Part shown: in pieces, positions 24,357-36,584 of the stretch | Position numbering within the stretch: the stretch's first letter is position 1 | How the letters are laid out: the number at the start of each line of letters is the position of its first letter | Program-made: the position numbers and the translations under genes | The notes under the pieces: generated by a model | Seen by the model: the letters and a program-made list of their open reading frames with translations, nothing else | The model's database searches: none | Told to the model about the DNA's origin: nothing | From: Filosporella fistucella | Lineage: Eukaryota; Ascomycota; Leotiomycetes; Helotiales | Length of the DNA stretch: 64,000 nt | Reading direction: 5' to 3' | Assembly: GCA_030077755.1 (NCBI GenBank) | Contig: JAQJZZ010000014.1 | Coordinates: 3,658,001-3,722,000 of the forward strand

Positions 24357-25768
24357 CTTGACGTTTTAAGTCTCAAGGTCTGGAGGTACGTACTATCTCC
24401 AGAATGTACCAATCGATTTAGAGGCGGGATGGTCTTAGAATAGCATTGATGCGAAGACGGGTTCGTTGGAATGTTGTGTTGATTCAGGCTCGACGCGACG
24501 AAGCGGGTTGAAGCGGAGGAGATGCACACTTGAAAAAGACGAAGAAGTGTGGAAAGCAAGAAGAGGCGGCGGCGGGAATCAATTATTTAGCCCAAATAGC
24601 CAACAACAAGTTCAACTTCAAGATCTTATTGTGCAAAGGAGAGTGAGGTGAAGATGAAGTCAATGTTGGGGTGCAACAAGCAGGCAGGGCGATAGCTGAC
24701 CAAATAAGACAAAACCTAAACAGCAGGCGCGGTTGCTAGGGTAACCATCGGAGCCGAGCCCGGGGTGCCCAGGCAAAGGCTACCTAGGTACATCCAGCTT
24801 ACCTTAGTCGTTCTCATTACCTAGGTACCTAGTACCAAGGAGGAGGGGGTTTCACCAATAATTATGTCTGTGCTCACTGCTCAACTAGGTTCCGGGCTAC
24901 AGAGTACTGTGTACTTGTGTACTTGTACATGTTCTCTGCATACATCAGTATCTACCTATCCACATATCCACCATTTCAACTATCTACTATCAAAAGCAAA
25001 GTGCAGAATTGTTGTTGTACTAGGTAGGCCCTGTGCGCAAATTTTGGTATAACTTTAGTGCAGGGGCTTCTTGAGATAGGATAGATATCTGTTCAGATCT
25101 GATAGCCCGATTCATCCTCGTCTTGTTTGCTGAGTACAATTACGTGAGTTGCCTCCATACCTCCGTAAACAACCTAGAGACGTCTCTACACACAATTGAC
25201 GGCACGACTCTAAGTCGGCTCCTCCCCACCGGCTTCTGAGCCCAGCTTCTTCTCTACATAGACAAGATTGCATACCATGACTTTTTCTCCTTCAATCTCC
25301 AGACAATTGTTCGTCCTACAGATCATTGCTTTTTTATTGGTTCTCGTCACTCGGGCGTTGAGCTAGCTCTTCTTTATAGTGCTGTTCTTCTTGCTTTTAT
25401 AGACCTCAATTGCACATCACTATTTAACGGCTTTCTTGAGAATCGAGTGTTTTAGCACATTTTCAGTTATGTGTTTGCTTGCAGATCTAAGAGAGCTTGA
25501 GTTACAATCGAGTTGTGCACCACGCTGTACGTACCTGACAAATCCCTTACTGCGAAAGTAAAATTAACGAGAGTCAAGTCAGCCCTGCTGATTCCTATCC
25601 GCTTAAGACTAGGGAAAGATTATACATTTTACCGAGGTTTGTTGCAGATTCTGGAATGTCTCTCGTTTTCGTTTTCAGTAGGTACAACATTGAGTTCATA
25701 ATCTGACTAACACAATTCCAGCACAATTCCGACACTGCCAACCTCCGTACAACCGCCAAATGCCTAGC
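24357..25768. other. Intergenic, BUD4 promoter and unassigned DNA
   Basis: About 1.4 kb. A CCTAGGTACC-type repeat cluster lies at 24780-24836 and a GTACTTGTGTACTTGTAC run near 24909. The rest shows no coding signal I can support. Confidence 0.45.
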
Positions 25769-27069
25769 TTACAGAACTTCCATGTCGAGAACAATCTTCC
25801 CCTTTGTCTTTCCGCTAGCCAATTTCGAGAAGGCCTCTTCAAACCTTTCGAGAGCAAATACACTGTCTAAGGCAACACTAAAGCCACCCTGCTCGATCAG
25901 TCGGGTTACCTCTCCAAGCTGTGAACCAATCGGTTCCATGATGAAGAAAAGGCTTTTAATCGTTTTGCTTCTAAGCTCAGCTGGTCTCTCTATTTGTGGC
26001 GACCCAGATATGCTGATCAAAGTCCCACTACAAGCAATTAGCACCGTATTTATTCAATGTACTCGGCCCGCAAGATCTAAAGCCTCTTGTAGCATCCACG
26101 TAAGAGCAGGTTTTAGAAGGTTATGACAATGAGTAGAGCTAGGTACCTGTCTTTGAGAACCCACCAGGCATCAGCTAGCGAGTTGCTCCCAATACAATCA
26201 ATCACCAAGTCGACCTTCTTGCTTTCGTCGGATGCCCAACTCTTTGGGTTCGTGGTCCTGTAATCAAGGACTTCGGAGGCACCAAGTGACTTGATCCGAT
26301 CTATATTGTCTGCATTGCAGGTTCCTACAACGTCTTCGCACCCTGCCCATCTAAGAAGCTGTACCAGCCAAATTCCAACAGCGCCAGAAGCTCCCGTAAT
26401 GAATACTCGGATTCCTTGGGCTCCTTTGCCCGCTTTGGCTTCAAGTCCAGCATGGACAAATAACGCCTGCCAAGCAGTCTGCGCACTCATTGGCACCGTC
26501 GCAGCTTCTGCCCAGGAAAGATTCTTTGGCTTGTGGGCAAGTTCGCGGGTGGTGACAATGGTAAAGTCACGTCCGGAGCCCTCTCGTCGATAGTCGCTTC
26601 GGCCGTAGACCTCATCGCCGATTTTGAACGGAGAATCTACTGGGGCTGTAAGTACAACCCCAGAAAAATCATAGCATGGAATCAATTTCCAGGCAGGCAG
26701 TGATTGTTGTTCGACTTGTCCCGTTAGTACTTTGCGTTTTAAAATAGTAAGACAAAAACACAAACCAGGGAAAAATTTAGGCCATAGTAGCTCTCCATTC
26801 GTGATTGCTACTGCACTGTACTGAGTTAGCTCTCTAATTTGTCACAATATAACAATCAAACATATTGATACTCATTCGGGAGCTGTCAACACTCGGTTTG
26901 TAGCAATATCCGACAGGATAGGTGAGGGGAAAGTTGCTTACTAAACGTGAATTGTGTGTTCATCTAATGAGTTTGAATCTGGTGTAGGGACCGGGCACGT
27001 TATAAGCGTAACATACGTTGAATCTTTGTTCGGCTGCAGGAGAGACCTCATGGATTTCGGGGTTGCCAT
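25769..27069 (-). CDS. MDR-family NAD(P)H-dependent oxidoreductase (quinone reductase-like)
   Basis: Exons (minus) 27069-26942, 26815-26766, 26714-26147 and 26027-25769 give 334 residues. The order is that of medium-chain dehydrogenase/reductases. A GroES-like N-terminal part comes first (HVYAVAITNGELLWP; PCYDFSGVVLTAPVDSPFKIGDEVYG). The Rossmann segment has VFITGASGAVGIWLVQLL, then VIDCIGSNSLADAWW, and the ending is GKTKGKIVLDMEVL. No structural zinc cysteines are seen, so it belongs to the zinc-free quinone oxidoreductase-like branch. The third intron (119 nt) has the acceptor CTTGTAG. The substrate cannot be read from sequence. It diverges from a Zn2Cys6 regulator 1.6 kb away. Confidence 0.85.
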
Positions 27070-28685
27070 TTTATAGAAGGGTTGATAATTCGTAATTCGG
27101 ATTGGGACCAAGGTGTGAAACTAAGCCTGGTGAGAGAGAATTGATATTTCGTAGTTTGAGTTGACACCGAGGTGTGGGTTCAAATGTGGATAGAGGGCTT
27201 CATTGAATTCAACACAAGGTCCCAAAGATGATTCAAACTAATATGAGTTGAAAAGAAATCTTTTGGGGGTGAAGACATCGTGTCAACTTATAGATCTCAT
27301 CCGAACTCCCTGGCTCCGGAGATGTTGGGAGATGTTATATCTTTTCTTGACGACCACGTCCTTCGCCAGACGACACTCGTCATCTTGGTCTTAGTCAATC
27401 GTACAACCTCAGAAACGCACTCTCCGCATGTCCTCGCATCTGGTATGTCAGCGTATAATACAGAGGCGACCGTCAGAAGGGGAGAATATGAAGGGCGATC
27501 CGATGTTTGTCATCCGCGTACATAACCAAGCATGGCATGATGCTACTTCGTCTTGGTCAGCTCGCGAATAGGTACAGTAGGCTATCGAATTGCCGGGTAA
27601 AGTAGTGAGTGGTGGGTAGTAGCAGTGGGAGCAAGACAAACTTCTGGAGTCAAAACCCGTAAAGCAAGGATCGAGTCACGAAAATTTGCATCATTGGCAA
27701 ACTCCATAGTATACTAGGTAATCTTACCATGATGTGCAGAGAATATGTTAAAGCAAACCCGCCATTATTCGGAAGAATCAGGAGCAGTTGATATCATCCG
27801 CAACTCTCTTACGTTGTGCGACTGAGGCGGGATACTCTAGCTATTCGTGGGCCCTTCATGTATGAGTAAAGTACATGTGAACGTACGCTGATACCTCCAA
27901 GGAATGTTATGCAGGTAGGTAGACAGGTAGTCAGTCATAGCTTGTTGCCGAATGCTTGTGGTGCGAGAGTTCAAGCGAAAATGATTGTGACTTGACGACA
28001 ATTTTTCCAACGATATATGCAATATTGGTTCAGCCTTGGAAGTACAAGAAAGTATTTCCATGTGTAGGTAAGGACAATATTTGCTTGTATTTGTGCAATA
28101 CCTTACCTACCCTGGGTAAGGTACCCTACTGTACCCGTATAGCAGGCAGTAAGATTATCTTACGGAATAATGGAACCTTTCAGTGAGTAAGAGATTGAAA
28201 CACCAGTGACCTGCCATTCCTCGCTAACTTTGCCGTCCAGCTCAGCCCAGTATTGGAGTCTGGAGTACCTATCCCTTCCGTTACTCCTTACCCTACCCGT
28301 ATCTGCCCCACAGAGTCTGTCTCACCACACCCGCCACAGCCAAGACTCTTTAACCTCCGATACAGTGCTATGGAGATTTTCAGCTGCGTGAAAGTGACTG
28401 AGCCGATCGATATTTCTACCGCATCTCCCTTTGCCATCAGCAATACTCAGACAACATCGTCGAGGAAGCGAAGTCGTCCGGTGTGGCAAATCGTACTACA
28501 CTATACTTGGTGCTGTATCTACTGCCTTCACTATCTACCGGACGCGAGAGGCGGATGCGGCCAGATCAATCCAAAGCAACGGCTTCAACTTGCCAACCCA
28601 CTGTTCTCTGGCTGACCTCCGGACTCCCTGAATACTGTTGTTCTACAATTACTCCCACAAGTTCAATCTCACCCTCATTGATCGA
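27070..28685. promoter_or_regulatory. Intergenic between oxidoreductase and Zn2Cys6 regulator
   Basis: About 1.6 kb between divergent genes. A short stretch at 27290-27420 (LAPEMLGDVISFLDDHVLRQTTLV) resembles an F-box-like helix pair but has no ATG and no continuation. GTACC and CCTACC repeats occur at 28100-28140. No other gene seen. Confidence 0.4.
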
Positions 28686-30675
28686 ATGGATTCGTTCACG
28701 ATAGACAACTCTTTCTTCCTTAATCCCGACTTCTACATTGATCCTATCTTCAATCTTCCAGACTTGTCTCACTCATCACTGGACTTATTGCCGTTGGAGA
28801 ATGTACCAGCAAAACGCAAATCACGGGTGCGGGCCTCTCGAGCATGTCTTCAATGCCGTTCAAAGCATATGAAGTGTGACTCTGTTGAGCCAAAATGTAC
28901 TCGATGTCAGCTCGACCAAAAACCCTGCACGTATCTCAAATCGAGGCGGGGAGGCTCCCAAAAATCTCCTCCATCTGTGCTTTCTGGTGTCTCTTCCACG
29001 ACCGCTGGGAGAACACCTAGTGTGCAAGCTGAATCCACTTCAGACACATCTCCAATTGGGCTTCATCCAACAGCTGCAAACTCGCAAAATACTTCTGTTG
29101 AGCGGCTAGAACCTGGTGATCTCGTGACCAAATTTTATGAATACTTCCACGATGCACATCCTATTATCATGCCTCGTCATTGCCTCTTGTCACACCGTGA
29201 CTCAGACCCGGAATCCCTTGTCGTCTTGTTACCTGTTTTGGAATACATTGGGTCGGTTTATGAACCCGCCATCGCTACAGAGCCATATCGGCAGGCTGTT
29301 GAGGAGGCTCTCAATCCTGCCAAATTGCCCGGCAATGCGTTTTCAGTTCAAGCACTGGTCCTGTACTCTCTTTCTCGCCATTGCTCTGATGAGTACGAAC
29401 TGGCTGATCGGACTATCGATAAAGCAATTGATATCGCTCTGTCCATTGGAATGAATCGTAAGGATTTTGCTGTATCAAACGGTCAAGATCAACCCATTCT
29501 CCAAGAGAGTTGGAGACGAACCTGGTGGACTTTGTGGTTGTGTAACTCCTTATTTGATGCAATATCTCACCGTCGGACATTCAGGCTGAGAGATGTACCT
29601 TCAGACGTTGATCTACCATGCGAAGACTCGGAGTATGAAAGTGGTGTAAGTAAAGAATATGCTCCCAAACCTCAAGCTCATCATAAGAATCTGACCAAGG
29701 ACCCAGCGAATACCAACCCCGAAATCAATAGAGGAATATGACAATCGAGAATTCTCGGAAGGGGAAGTCAAGTTTTCGTCTTTTACTTATTTAATTGACG
29801 CAATGAGAATTGCTTCTGGTACAATGGCAATTGATCATAGCACGATCGAGCCAGGAGACAGAATTCTCTCAGCTATAGATGCCAAAATTGTGAACTGGCA
29901 TTTATATCTCCCAGAATGCAAGAAAGAATACATTCGAGCAGATGGATCCTCGGACGAAACCATGTTTCTAGCCCACATAACTATTAACGCGTAAGCTATC
30001 CTGCGGTACCACTCTATGTTCGACATATATTGAAATTCCCACAGAGAACAACTCCTTCTTCACAGACCGCATTCGCGACTCTTTTATAGTGACGTGGAGG
30101 AAGAATCCAAATGCACGCCGCCCTCCTCTCGTCGTCAAAATCGAGCTATACAGAGGTCTATTGCAATGCATACGACGAAATCGCTACAGGCTATTGAAAC
30201 CACCATGACGCTCTTCACCATGCCAACCCCACTGCTCAAGCATACTCCGATTTTTACCTGTGCGGTAGCGATCACGATAATGTGAGTCTCTGCTCGCTTT
30301 CCACATGAAACGCGGTATACTAGCTTGTCTTGGATTTCGTGTATCCGGGCTGTTTTTCCCTTGCCTTAAATGCTACTCATATATTAATTTGTCTGTAGGG
30401 CACAAGTCAGTGCTTGTAACAATATTTTCGAGCCTACCACCATCCCTTATGTTGCCGGGCGGGATAGAGTTAGATTAGGACTTGCCGTGCTTAAAAGTGC
30501 CATGGGAACATGGGGCTTGGCCAAGAGAAGCGTTAGGGAAGTGGTCAGTGTTGCGAAGCAACTATTCGCAATCGAACTGTCGCAAGAAAATGCTCCTAAG
30601 AAAGACCCCCCCAATGAAGGCCTTTCAATTTTTGACGGGGAGTTGAATAAGGAAATGGGGCACAATGATTTGTAA
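28686..30675 (+). CDS. Zn(II)2Cys6 transcription factor with fungal-specific middle homology region
   Basis: Exons 28686-29645, 29707-29990, 30045-30281 and 30399-30675 give 585 residues. The DNA-binding cluster is C54-X2-C57-X6-C64-X6-C71-X2-C74-X6-C81 (RACLQCRSKHMKCDSVEPKCTRCQLDQKPC), followed by basic residues. The middle homology region includes LVTKFYEYFHDAHPIIMPRH and ESWRRTWWTLWLCNSLFDAISHRRTFRLRDVPSDVDLP, typical of XlnR-like regulators. ATG 28686 is the first in frame. Its target genes are unknown; the divergent oxidoreductase is the obvious candidate. Each intron joins frame-consistently with GTAAGT/GTAAGC/GTGAGT donors. Confidence 0.88.
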
Positions 30676-31575
30676 ATTTCTCAAACAGAGCGGGTTAGTC
30701 GAGCTATCATGATTCCACGTCTGTACAATCTGGGCTGGAGACATTTCACCACATTTCCTTACGTCGAGTGTTTCGGTAATTCCTAAAGTAAACCATCTAC
30801 TACGTACGCATTCAGATACAGTGCGGATGTGGCAACATCGTGGGATTCTAAAGGATGGTCCGGCGACGCTTTACGCCCGGCTAAGGTGGTGATACAGTGA
30901 ACGAAAATTAACGAGTTTGTTGTTGGTGCAAGCAATGTTGGTCTGTGATCCACTCTTTATATTGAGTTCGTATCGTAATTATCTAAAGCTCTGCACACCG
31001 TAGTTCTAGCCCAAGGGTGTTCTGCGGAATTTCACAGCATGGCGATCCAAAATATAATTATACCGGACACCGATAGTCACAAGATGTCAATATAGAAATT
31101 TCTAAGACAGATTTTTAACGATATGACACCGAAAAGCTAGTTTTCAATGACCATACCCATTGAGCAGCACTATTCCGACCTCGTTTCTCGCTCTTTGGCG
31201 CAACTCGGCGCAACTCTGCGCACCTAGGGTGCATGTCAATCGAGCGCCATTCAGACAAAATCCACGTCGTAGCCTTGCTTATGTGGCATGGTCCGCAACA
31301 ACCCAAAATTGTCAGTGAATACATCCTCAGCCTCAGAGACCCTCCGACTGCCCCAAAAATCCCTCCACTTATTGCATCTCTGCCAGCAACTCAAACTGTG
31401 CTATGTACAAGTACAAGATTGAAAACACCCAACAAGGGCAGTAGTACACACACATCTGACAATAATCTTTCCTATACTCGAACAACATTCACAGTACAGA
31501 CGGAAATCTTAAACCCCTGGCGCAAGATAGTCAACAGAATGAAGAGAACCACAGGGCACAATACAAATATCGTGT
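30676..31575. other. Intergenic, no gene recognised
   Basis: About 900 bp between convergent 3' ends. No supported open frame or structural RNA seen. Confidence 0.45.
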
Positions 31576-33130
31576 CTAACGAGCCCAAATGGAATCCTTC
31601 AGATATTGAACCTTCTTTTCTGGCTTTGTAGGAGCCTCGCTTTGAAGGACCTTCCTGACCGCATTGGAGTTGATGCCTGTAAAAACTGCTTTACCTGTGA
31701 CGATATCTTCTGCTACGACTTCCCCAAAGACTTGAGTCGTATTAGAGACAGCCGCACTGCTCCGCTGGCCTGCACCCGCACCGACCCACCTACCAGTACT
31801 AGCTGTAGAGACTCTAGCCTGAGCATCCCACTCTTGGAGTGGTGCAGTATCTGAAGGTTTGAATGGTGGAGCTCTCTTCATCACGCTACCAAATGGGCCA
31901 GATCCACCTCGGTGTGTAGTCTCAAGATCTTCCCTAGCCCAAATTGAATCCCCAAGTCGAGGAAGGGCTGAAAGTCGGGCTTCTAAAGAGCTACGTCGGT
32001 CGCTGCTATCTGTTGCGTTCTCCATTTCTACATCCATTGAGGAAGAGGGTCCCCGAATATGGTTGGTTGATTGGTGATTATGCAGGCGCTCAACCTGCAG
32101 TGTCACATCATGCACCGAGTACATATATCCTGTCACTTCCTTGCTGCCTAGATCATTTGAATATTGAATGTTGCGATTTGGAGGAGCAGAATGGCTTGTT
32201 GATGTGAACCAAGTCACGGCATCGATGTCAGGCTTGTGCATCTGCTCTGGGGATCGCGAAAGCTCTTCCTCGGCTCGAGAAACTGTGGCCAGTTAGTAAA
32301 ACAGTAGTGAGATGATGTAGATGAATCCAAAAGTTTTGACTCACCAGGTCGAGTTCTATCTCGTGGTGCTGGGATTGTAACGCCATCAGTTGTCAATTCT
32401 GACATATCTGTAGTCAAGATTAGATGAGCTTCCGCCAATGTATGTTAGAGGGGTAGGGGGACGGTACCCATATCTGTCAACTCCGCAATATGTTTAATCG
32501 CCTCGTAAGCCGACCGTTGCTGTAGATGAGACGGAATCCATGGCTTTGACGGGTCACTAGGAGTCATGTTGGTGACTATTAGCTCACGGCCATTTGCTAC
32601 ATGATTTTGAGAAGTGACTTGCGCCCCCTCCGTCTCCGCCCTAGGCTGCATAGATCGATCTAATCCATGGAGCAGAGGTTCTAGTCCGGGCGTCCTAGTT
32701 GGAATGATATTCATCTTTGATTTCGAGCCGGTGGCGAGTGCAGTCGGGGCTTCAGCAACATGAGAACCTTGCATGCGCACGGGACTCGAAGGTCGTGGTC
32801 TTGGTGGGCTTGCGGCTTTGAAGGCACGGGGAGTTGATACAGAGCCTGTATCATTTTGTTAGCAGATGCTTGCATACACAGGCCAGCATACTCACCAACT
32901 CTAACAGCATTTGAAAGTGAAGTTGAACCCACGCCGCTTCCTGATCGTGGAGCCGCGAGTACGACGTTAGGCCGTGAAGCAACACTCTGATTCATTCGGA
33001 ATGCAGCCGCAGTAGGTCTTCCGCGAGAAGCAGCTCCACGGCCAGGGCGAGATCTGTGTCCAGCTTGGGTCATTGACGCGTTCATGGCCCTGATTGCCTC
33101 GATGTCAAAATTCGAGTAGGGATTCGACAT
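31576..33130 (-). CDS. Unknown protein, low-complexity, with repeated DSIWAR motif
   Basis: Exons (minus) 33130-32896, 32845-32468, 32407-32345 and 32282-31576 give 460 residues. All three introns have clean GTGAGT/GTACCG donors and CAG acceptors and keep the frame, which supports a real gene. I recognise no domain. The N terminus has an RG-rich stretch (HRSRPGRGAASRGRPTAA); the middle has PSKPWIPSHLQQRSAYEAIKHIAELTDM, the most structured part. The hexapeptide DSIWAR occurs twice, in PRLGDSIWAREDLE and at the extreme C terminus LKDSIWAR. Repetition of a short motif with conserved Trp and Arg suggests a linear binding motif. Function unknown. Confidence 0.7.
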
Positions 33131-34412
33131 GTTGGATGATATGACCGACTGGATTGCCCTTTGTATGACTATAAAGTACACGTCAGTAATCGAGGACTTG
33201 CGAGAGGAGAGATTGCCATAACTCAGTCGCAGTCCCTGCAGCAGAGGGTTGTTTGTGAGGTGCTCGCGATGTAGGAGGTAGGGACGCGCGAAGGGAAAAG
33301 TGAGAAAGGGGGAGAAGAAAATGAAGAACAACAGATACCAACGGGGGGTAGGATTCAGACACGCCTCCCTAAAATGGTAGGAGCGTTGTTTGCCAGAAGG
33401 GTAGGGACAGGAGAAAGACGATGAGAACGTAGCGTGCAAAATTGATTAGGTGTATTGAGGTAACGTTGTGAGGGATCACGGTAGACACTCGACTGACAAC
33501 TGAATCATAAAAAGCTGGAGTCTTTTACGAGTGATCTGTAACGTGAAGTAGGTAGTAGAGGCTCTGCCGACCTTTGACTTTGTGGTAGGCAACTTTGATC
33601 TCGATATTTTCGACTCCCAAGGGTTCAATTGAACCGCACCGCCTTGAAGTCGGTCAGTCCTGAGCTTTGCCAAAACAGTAAAAAAGCATCACACTAGAGA
33701 TAGAACCAACTATCTGATGTTCCTGACGAGACCGCCATGAAATGAACTAGAATTTTGTATTTCTCAACCATCTTCTCTTTTTGGTAACTAGGTGGGAATT
33801 GCTGAACTTGGAAGCAGATTCGGTTCATTACTAGCGGCTTCGGTGTAGAAATTGTTCCTTTCTATAGTGAATGATCACTCGTCAGTCATCAAGACAGTGT
33901 CATGCCAGCCAAGCGCTTGCATTCAAAAGTACTTCAACCAATGCAAAAGTACATGGACCGTTTTTGACTCGAGCCTGCAGAGCCCCTATCACCCAGTATT
34001 CTACTACAAAAACCTCGACCTTAGGTGTTCCCACTGATACAATTATGGCAATGGTATCTGGTCTATCATCCCGTGAGACCTTTATCGGTTGCTTGATCTG
34101 GTCTTGAACTAGGAAGCATCTTCTTTCAGAGGGCCAAAAGTGATGGTACTTCTGGGTATTGCCCATCGCTTTAGAAACCTCAACTGCAAAGAATCACCGC
34201 CCACAGAAAGAACAACTTTTAAGCAAGCCAAATTATCACCTATCTAGTAATCCAATCACAATCCGCCATGTAACCATATAGCGAAAGACGAACCTGGAAG
34301 ATCAGGTCCCGAGAAAAGCTAATTAGAGCTTGAGCTAGGGCTAAGTGCTTACTCAAGCAGCCATGAACATTGTTCTATCTTTGTAGCCAACAATAAAAAC
34401 CAGGTACCGGCA
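33131..34412. other. Intergenic, no gene recognised
   Basis: About 1.3 kb. It contains the pyrimidine-rich upstream region of the unknown protein (33150-33440) and the 3' flank of POP3. Small frames have no recognisable product. Confidence 0.45.
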
Positions 34413-35363
34413 TCAAAAGTCGTCCACGCTTCCATCCTTCTTCGATATTGTTGGTGCAGAGGTCTCGAGGGCATTCACCTTGACCGGCATATATTTCAGG
34501 CTCATAGCCTCGTCCAGCCATGAAATATGGATATCTGGTACAACTTGATTGACAAATTCCACAAGCGATTGAGAGGAGGGAGCACCATCCAAGACCCCGA
34601 CGATGGAAACCCGTTGGATCCCTAGAGCAGCTGCCAGTTGGGGACCCAAGGAATTGCGAACTTGGACCAGTTTGGTTGGCGATCGATCGGGGTGTGCAAG
34701 TGATGCAGCAAACACAAGCGGAGGGAAGTGCTGCTTCAGGAGTGAAGAGGGGGTGTAAGCTGATTGTAGAACAAGTATCAGCGAGAAGTGCTGACACAAG
34801 GAGCCTGGTTGGCTTTGAATCAGAGGTTTCCCGGGTTTCTGTGTCTTAAATGCCTCATCCGTTTGCACTTGATGTGGATCCTTATCACGGAAGGCCTTGG
34901 GGCATGTTAGGTCGTCATGCCCAGTCTGTTCTTTAGACGATCTTGCTAGCAGCTCCAAATGACGGCTGATGCTGTTCAGGCCAACAAGCACAAACGAGGC
35001 AATATCAGGAACAGGAGAGTCACATATGTCCTTGTTCTCAGACAATTTCTTACTGGCTCTCTTGCGCTTCCTTCGGCGACCCTCTGGTGGCTGAACATGT
35101 GTGGAACGATGTCGTCCGATGGGCGAGAGAATACTATCAAGTTGCAAATCAATTATTGGTCCGCAAGCTTGGGATCAATAACACGTACTTGCATAGGAGC
35201 TCAACAACCGCCTCTTCCTGAAGATCTAACAACTCAGGCCTAACATCAGAATTAGTGTTTACACACCTCTTTTGGAAACGGGCCTGACGAGGTATTTCAC
35301 GAACCATTTATTTTCAGTAAAAGGGGAATCCAGCTGGAAGACTGTCTTTGGCTTTCGATCCAT
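34413..35363 (-). CDS. POP3: RNase P/RNase MRP subunit Pop3
   Basis: Exons (minus) 35363-35305, 35239-35189 and 35133-34413 give 276 residues. The start MDRKPKTVFQLDSPFTENKWP and the joined segment EEAVVELLCNILSPIGRHRSTHVQP are the conserved Pop3 N-terminal blocks and define two short introns. A lysine/arginine-rich stretch (EGRRRKRKRASKK) follows. The C-terminal half has a Rossmann-like alternation (FSLILVLQSAYTPSSLL; LVFAASLAHPDRSPTKLVQ; ALGIQRVSIVGVLDGAPSSQSLVEFV), consistent with the L7Ae-like fold proposed for this family. Role: protein component of the ribonucleoproteins that process pre-tRNA and pre-rRNA. Divergent from the ubiquitin protease gene. Confidence 0.82.
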
Positions 35364-36584
35364 TGTGTTTCTATGCTTGCACAAAAGGACACTGGATAAG
35401 TGAATGAAATTAGATCTAGCTGATCTGTATTCTATAGATTATGTAGAATGAATAATGTTGTGCCCGACCAATTAAATTTACCTGTACAAAGTCAAATTGG
35501 AACATTAAGAATTCCAATTTGATTTGAAGCAAAAATCTCAGTCACGTGAAGATAGACTGCGCCTCCATTTATGTACAGGTAGGCAAGGTAGCATCGCGTC
35601 ATAGGTAGTACCAAATTGGGCAGCTCTTCCTCACAAATGCTTCGAATTCCGGCTAGAAGTGGAAAACAGGCAAGATAAAATTTCGTATTTTGATAAATAG
35701 TAACGTTGTTTGAAGTTGTGTTCCTCGTGAATGAAGCACCTCTTTGGATCATGAAGTCGTATTGTAGGCAGAAGGCCCTGCAATTGTCGAGCCTTACCGA
35801 CGTGAATAACATATGCTTGTTGTGACTTTGAACGACACAAAGGAAATAATCTATATGACACTTATAGTGCCTGCTGAACTTCAAGCGGATGAGCATACTT
35901 TAGGTACATATGATGCTCAATTTACCTACCTAGATTTTGTTTGAAGATAAGGTATGCGGCGGACGACGTTTCTTTGATTGAGCAGAAACTGCTGCCTTTT
36001 GCTGACCCACTAGTGCAGGTGGTTTATTCGGTAGGCGGAACGATTAACTTTTTACGAAGTACTCCCGTCCCCCTCCCACTCCCACTAAGGTAATCAATTC
36101 ACCCCGCCTTGTCCGTTCCAAGTAGGTAAGGTCCCATTATCGGCTACCTATCTGCCTACCTACCTCCTACCTACACCTACCTACACCTACCTTACCTTAC
36201 CTACCGACCTGCCTTGCGAGCTTGCCTATCACGACACCGAGACTTTTCGATTGAAGCTTTCAACTCTCGCGCCAAACAACCACATCGCGTCTGCATTTGC
36301 GTCTTACGCATTTCCATTTTCTCTCCTACCTATTCCTTCGCACCCTCAATCCCCTCTTTCTTCCATTTGGTTTGCCCCTCCCCCGATACAAAGAAAGGAG
36401 CTTTATCAGCCTGCTCGCCAGGATCTGGATTTCCCACCTCAACCCAACATTCTGCTCCCGCCATCAACCACCACCCCCCGTCTCAGCCTCATGGGAATTT
36501 ACACCACACCAGAAGGCGCTATTTAGCTGCAGAGCTTCCTGCTCACACCAAACCCTTCAAAATATTCGTTCGCGTATCTGCCAA
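35364..36584. promoter_or_regulatory. Divergent promoter POP3/ubiquitin protease with CCTA repeats
   Basis: About 1.2 kb. From about 36110 to 36210 there is a dense run of CTACC/TACCT units, followed by a pyrimidine-rich leader up to the ATG at 36585. No separate gene seen; long frames overlapping 36214-36580 belong to the leader. Confidence 0.5.

Noticed and set aside
27280..27525. F-box-like short frame
   Set aside because: Only a GTG begins the frame; one helix pair with no continuation or splice partner. Too weak to call.
36214..36584. Open frames upstream of the ubiquitin protease ATG
   Set aside because: Low-complexity, Pro/Ser-rich, in a pyrimidine-rich leader; they start before the likely transcript start and are not conserved in style.
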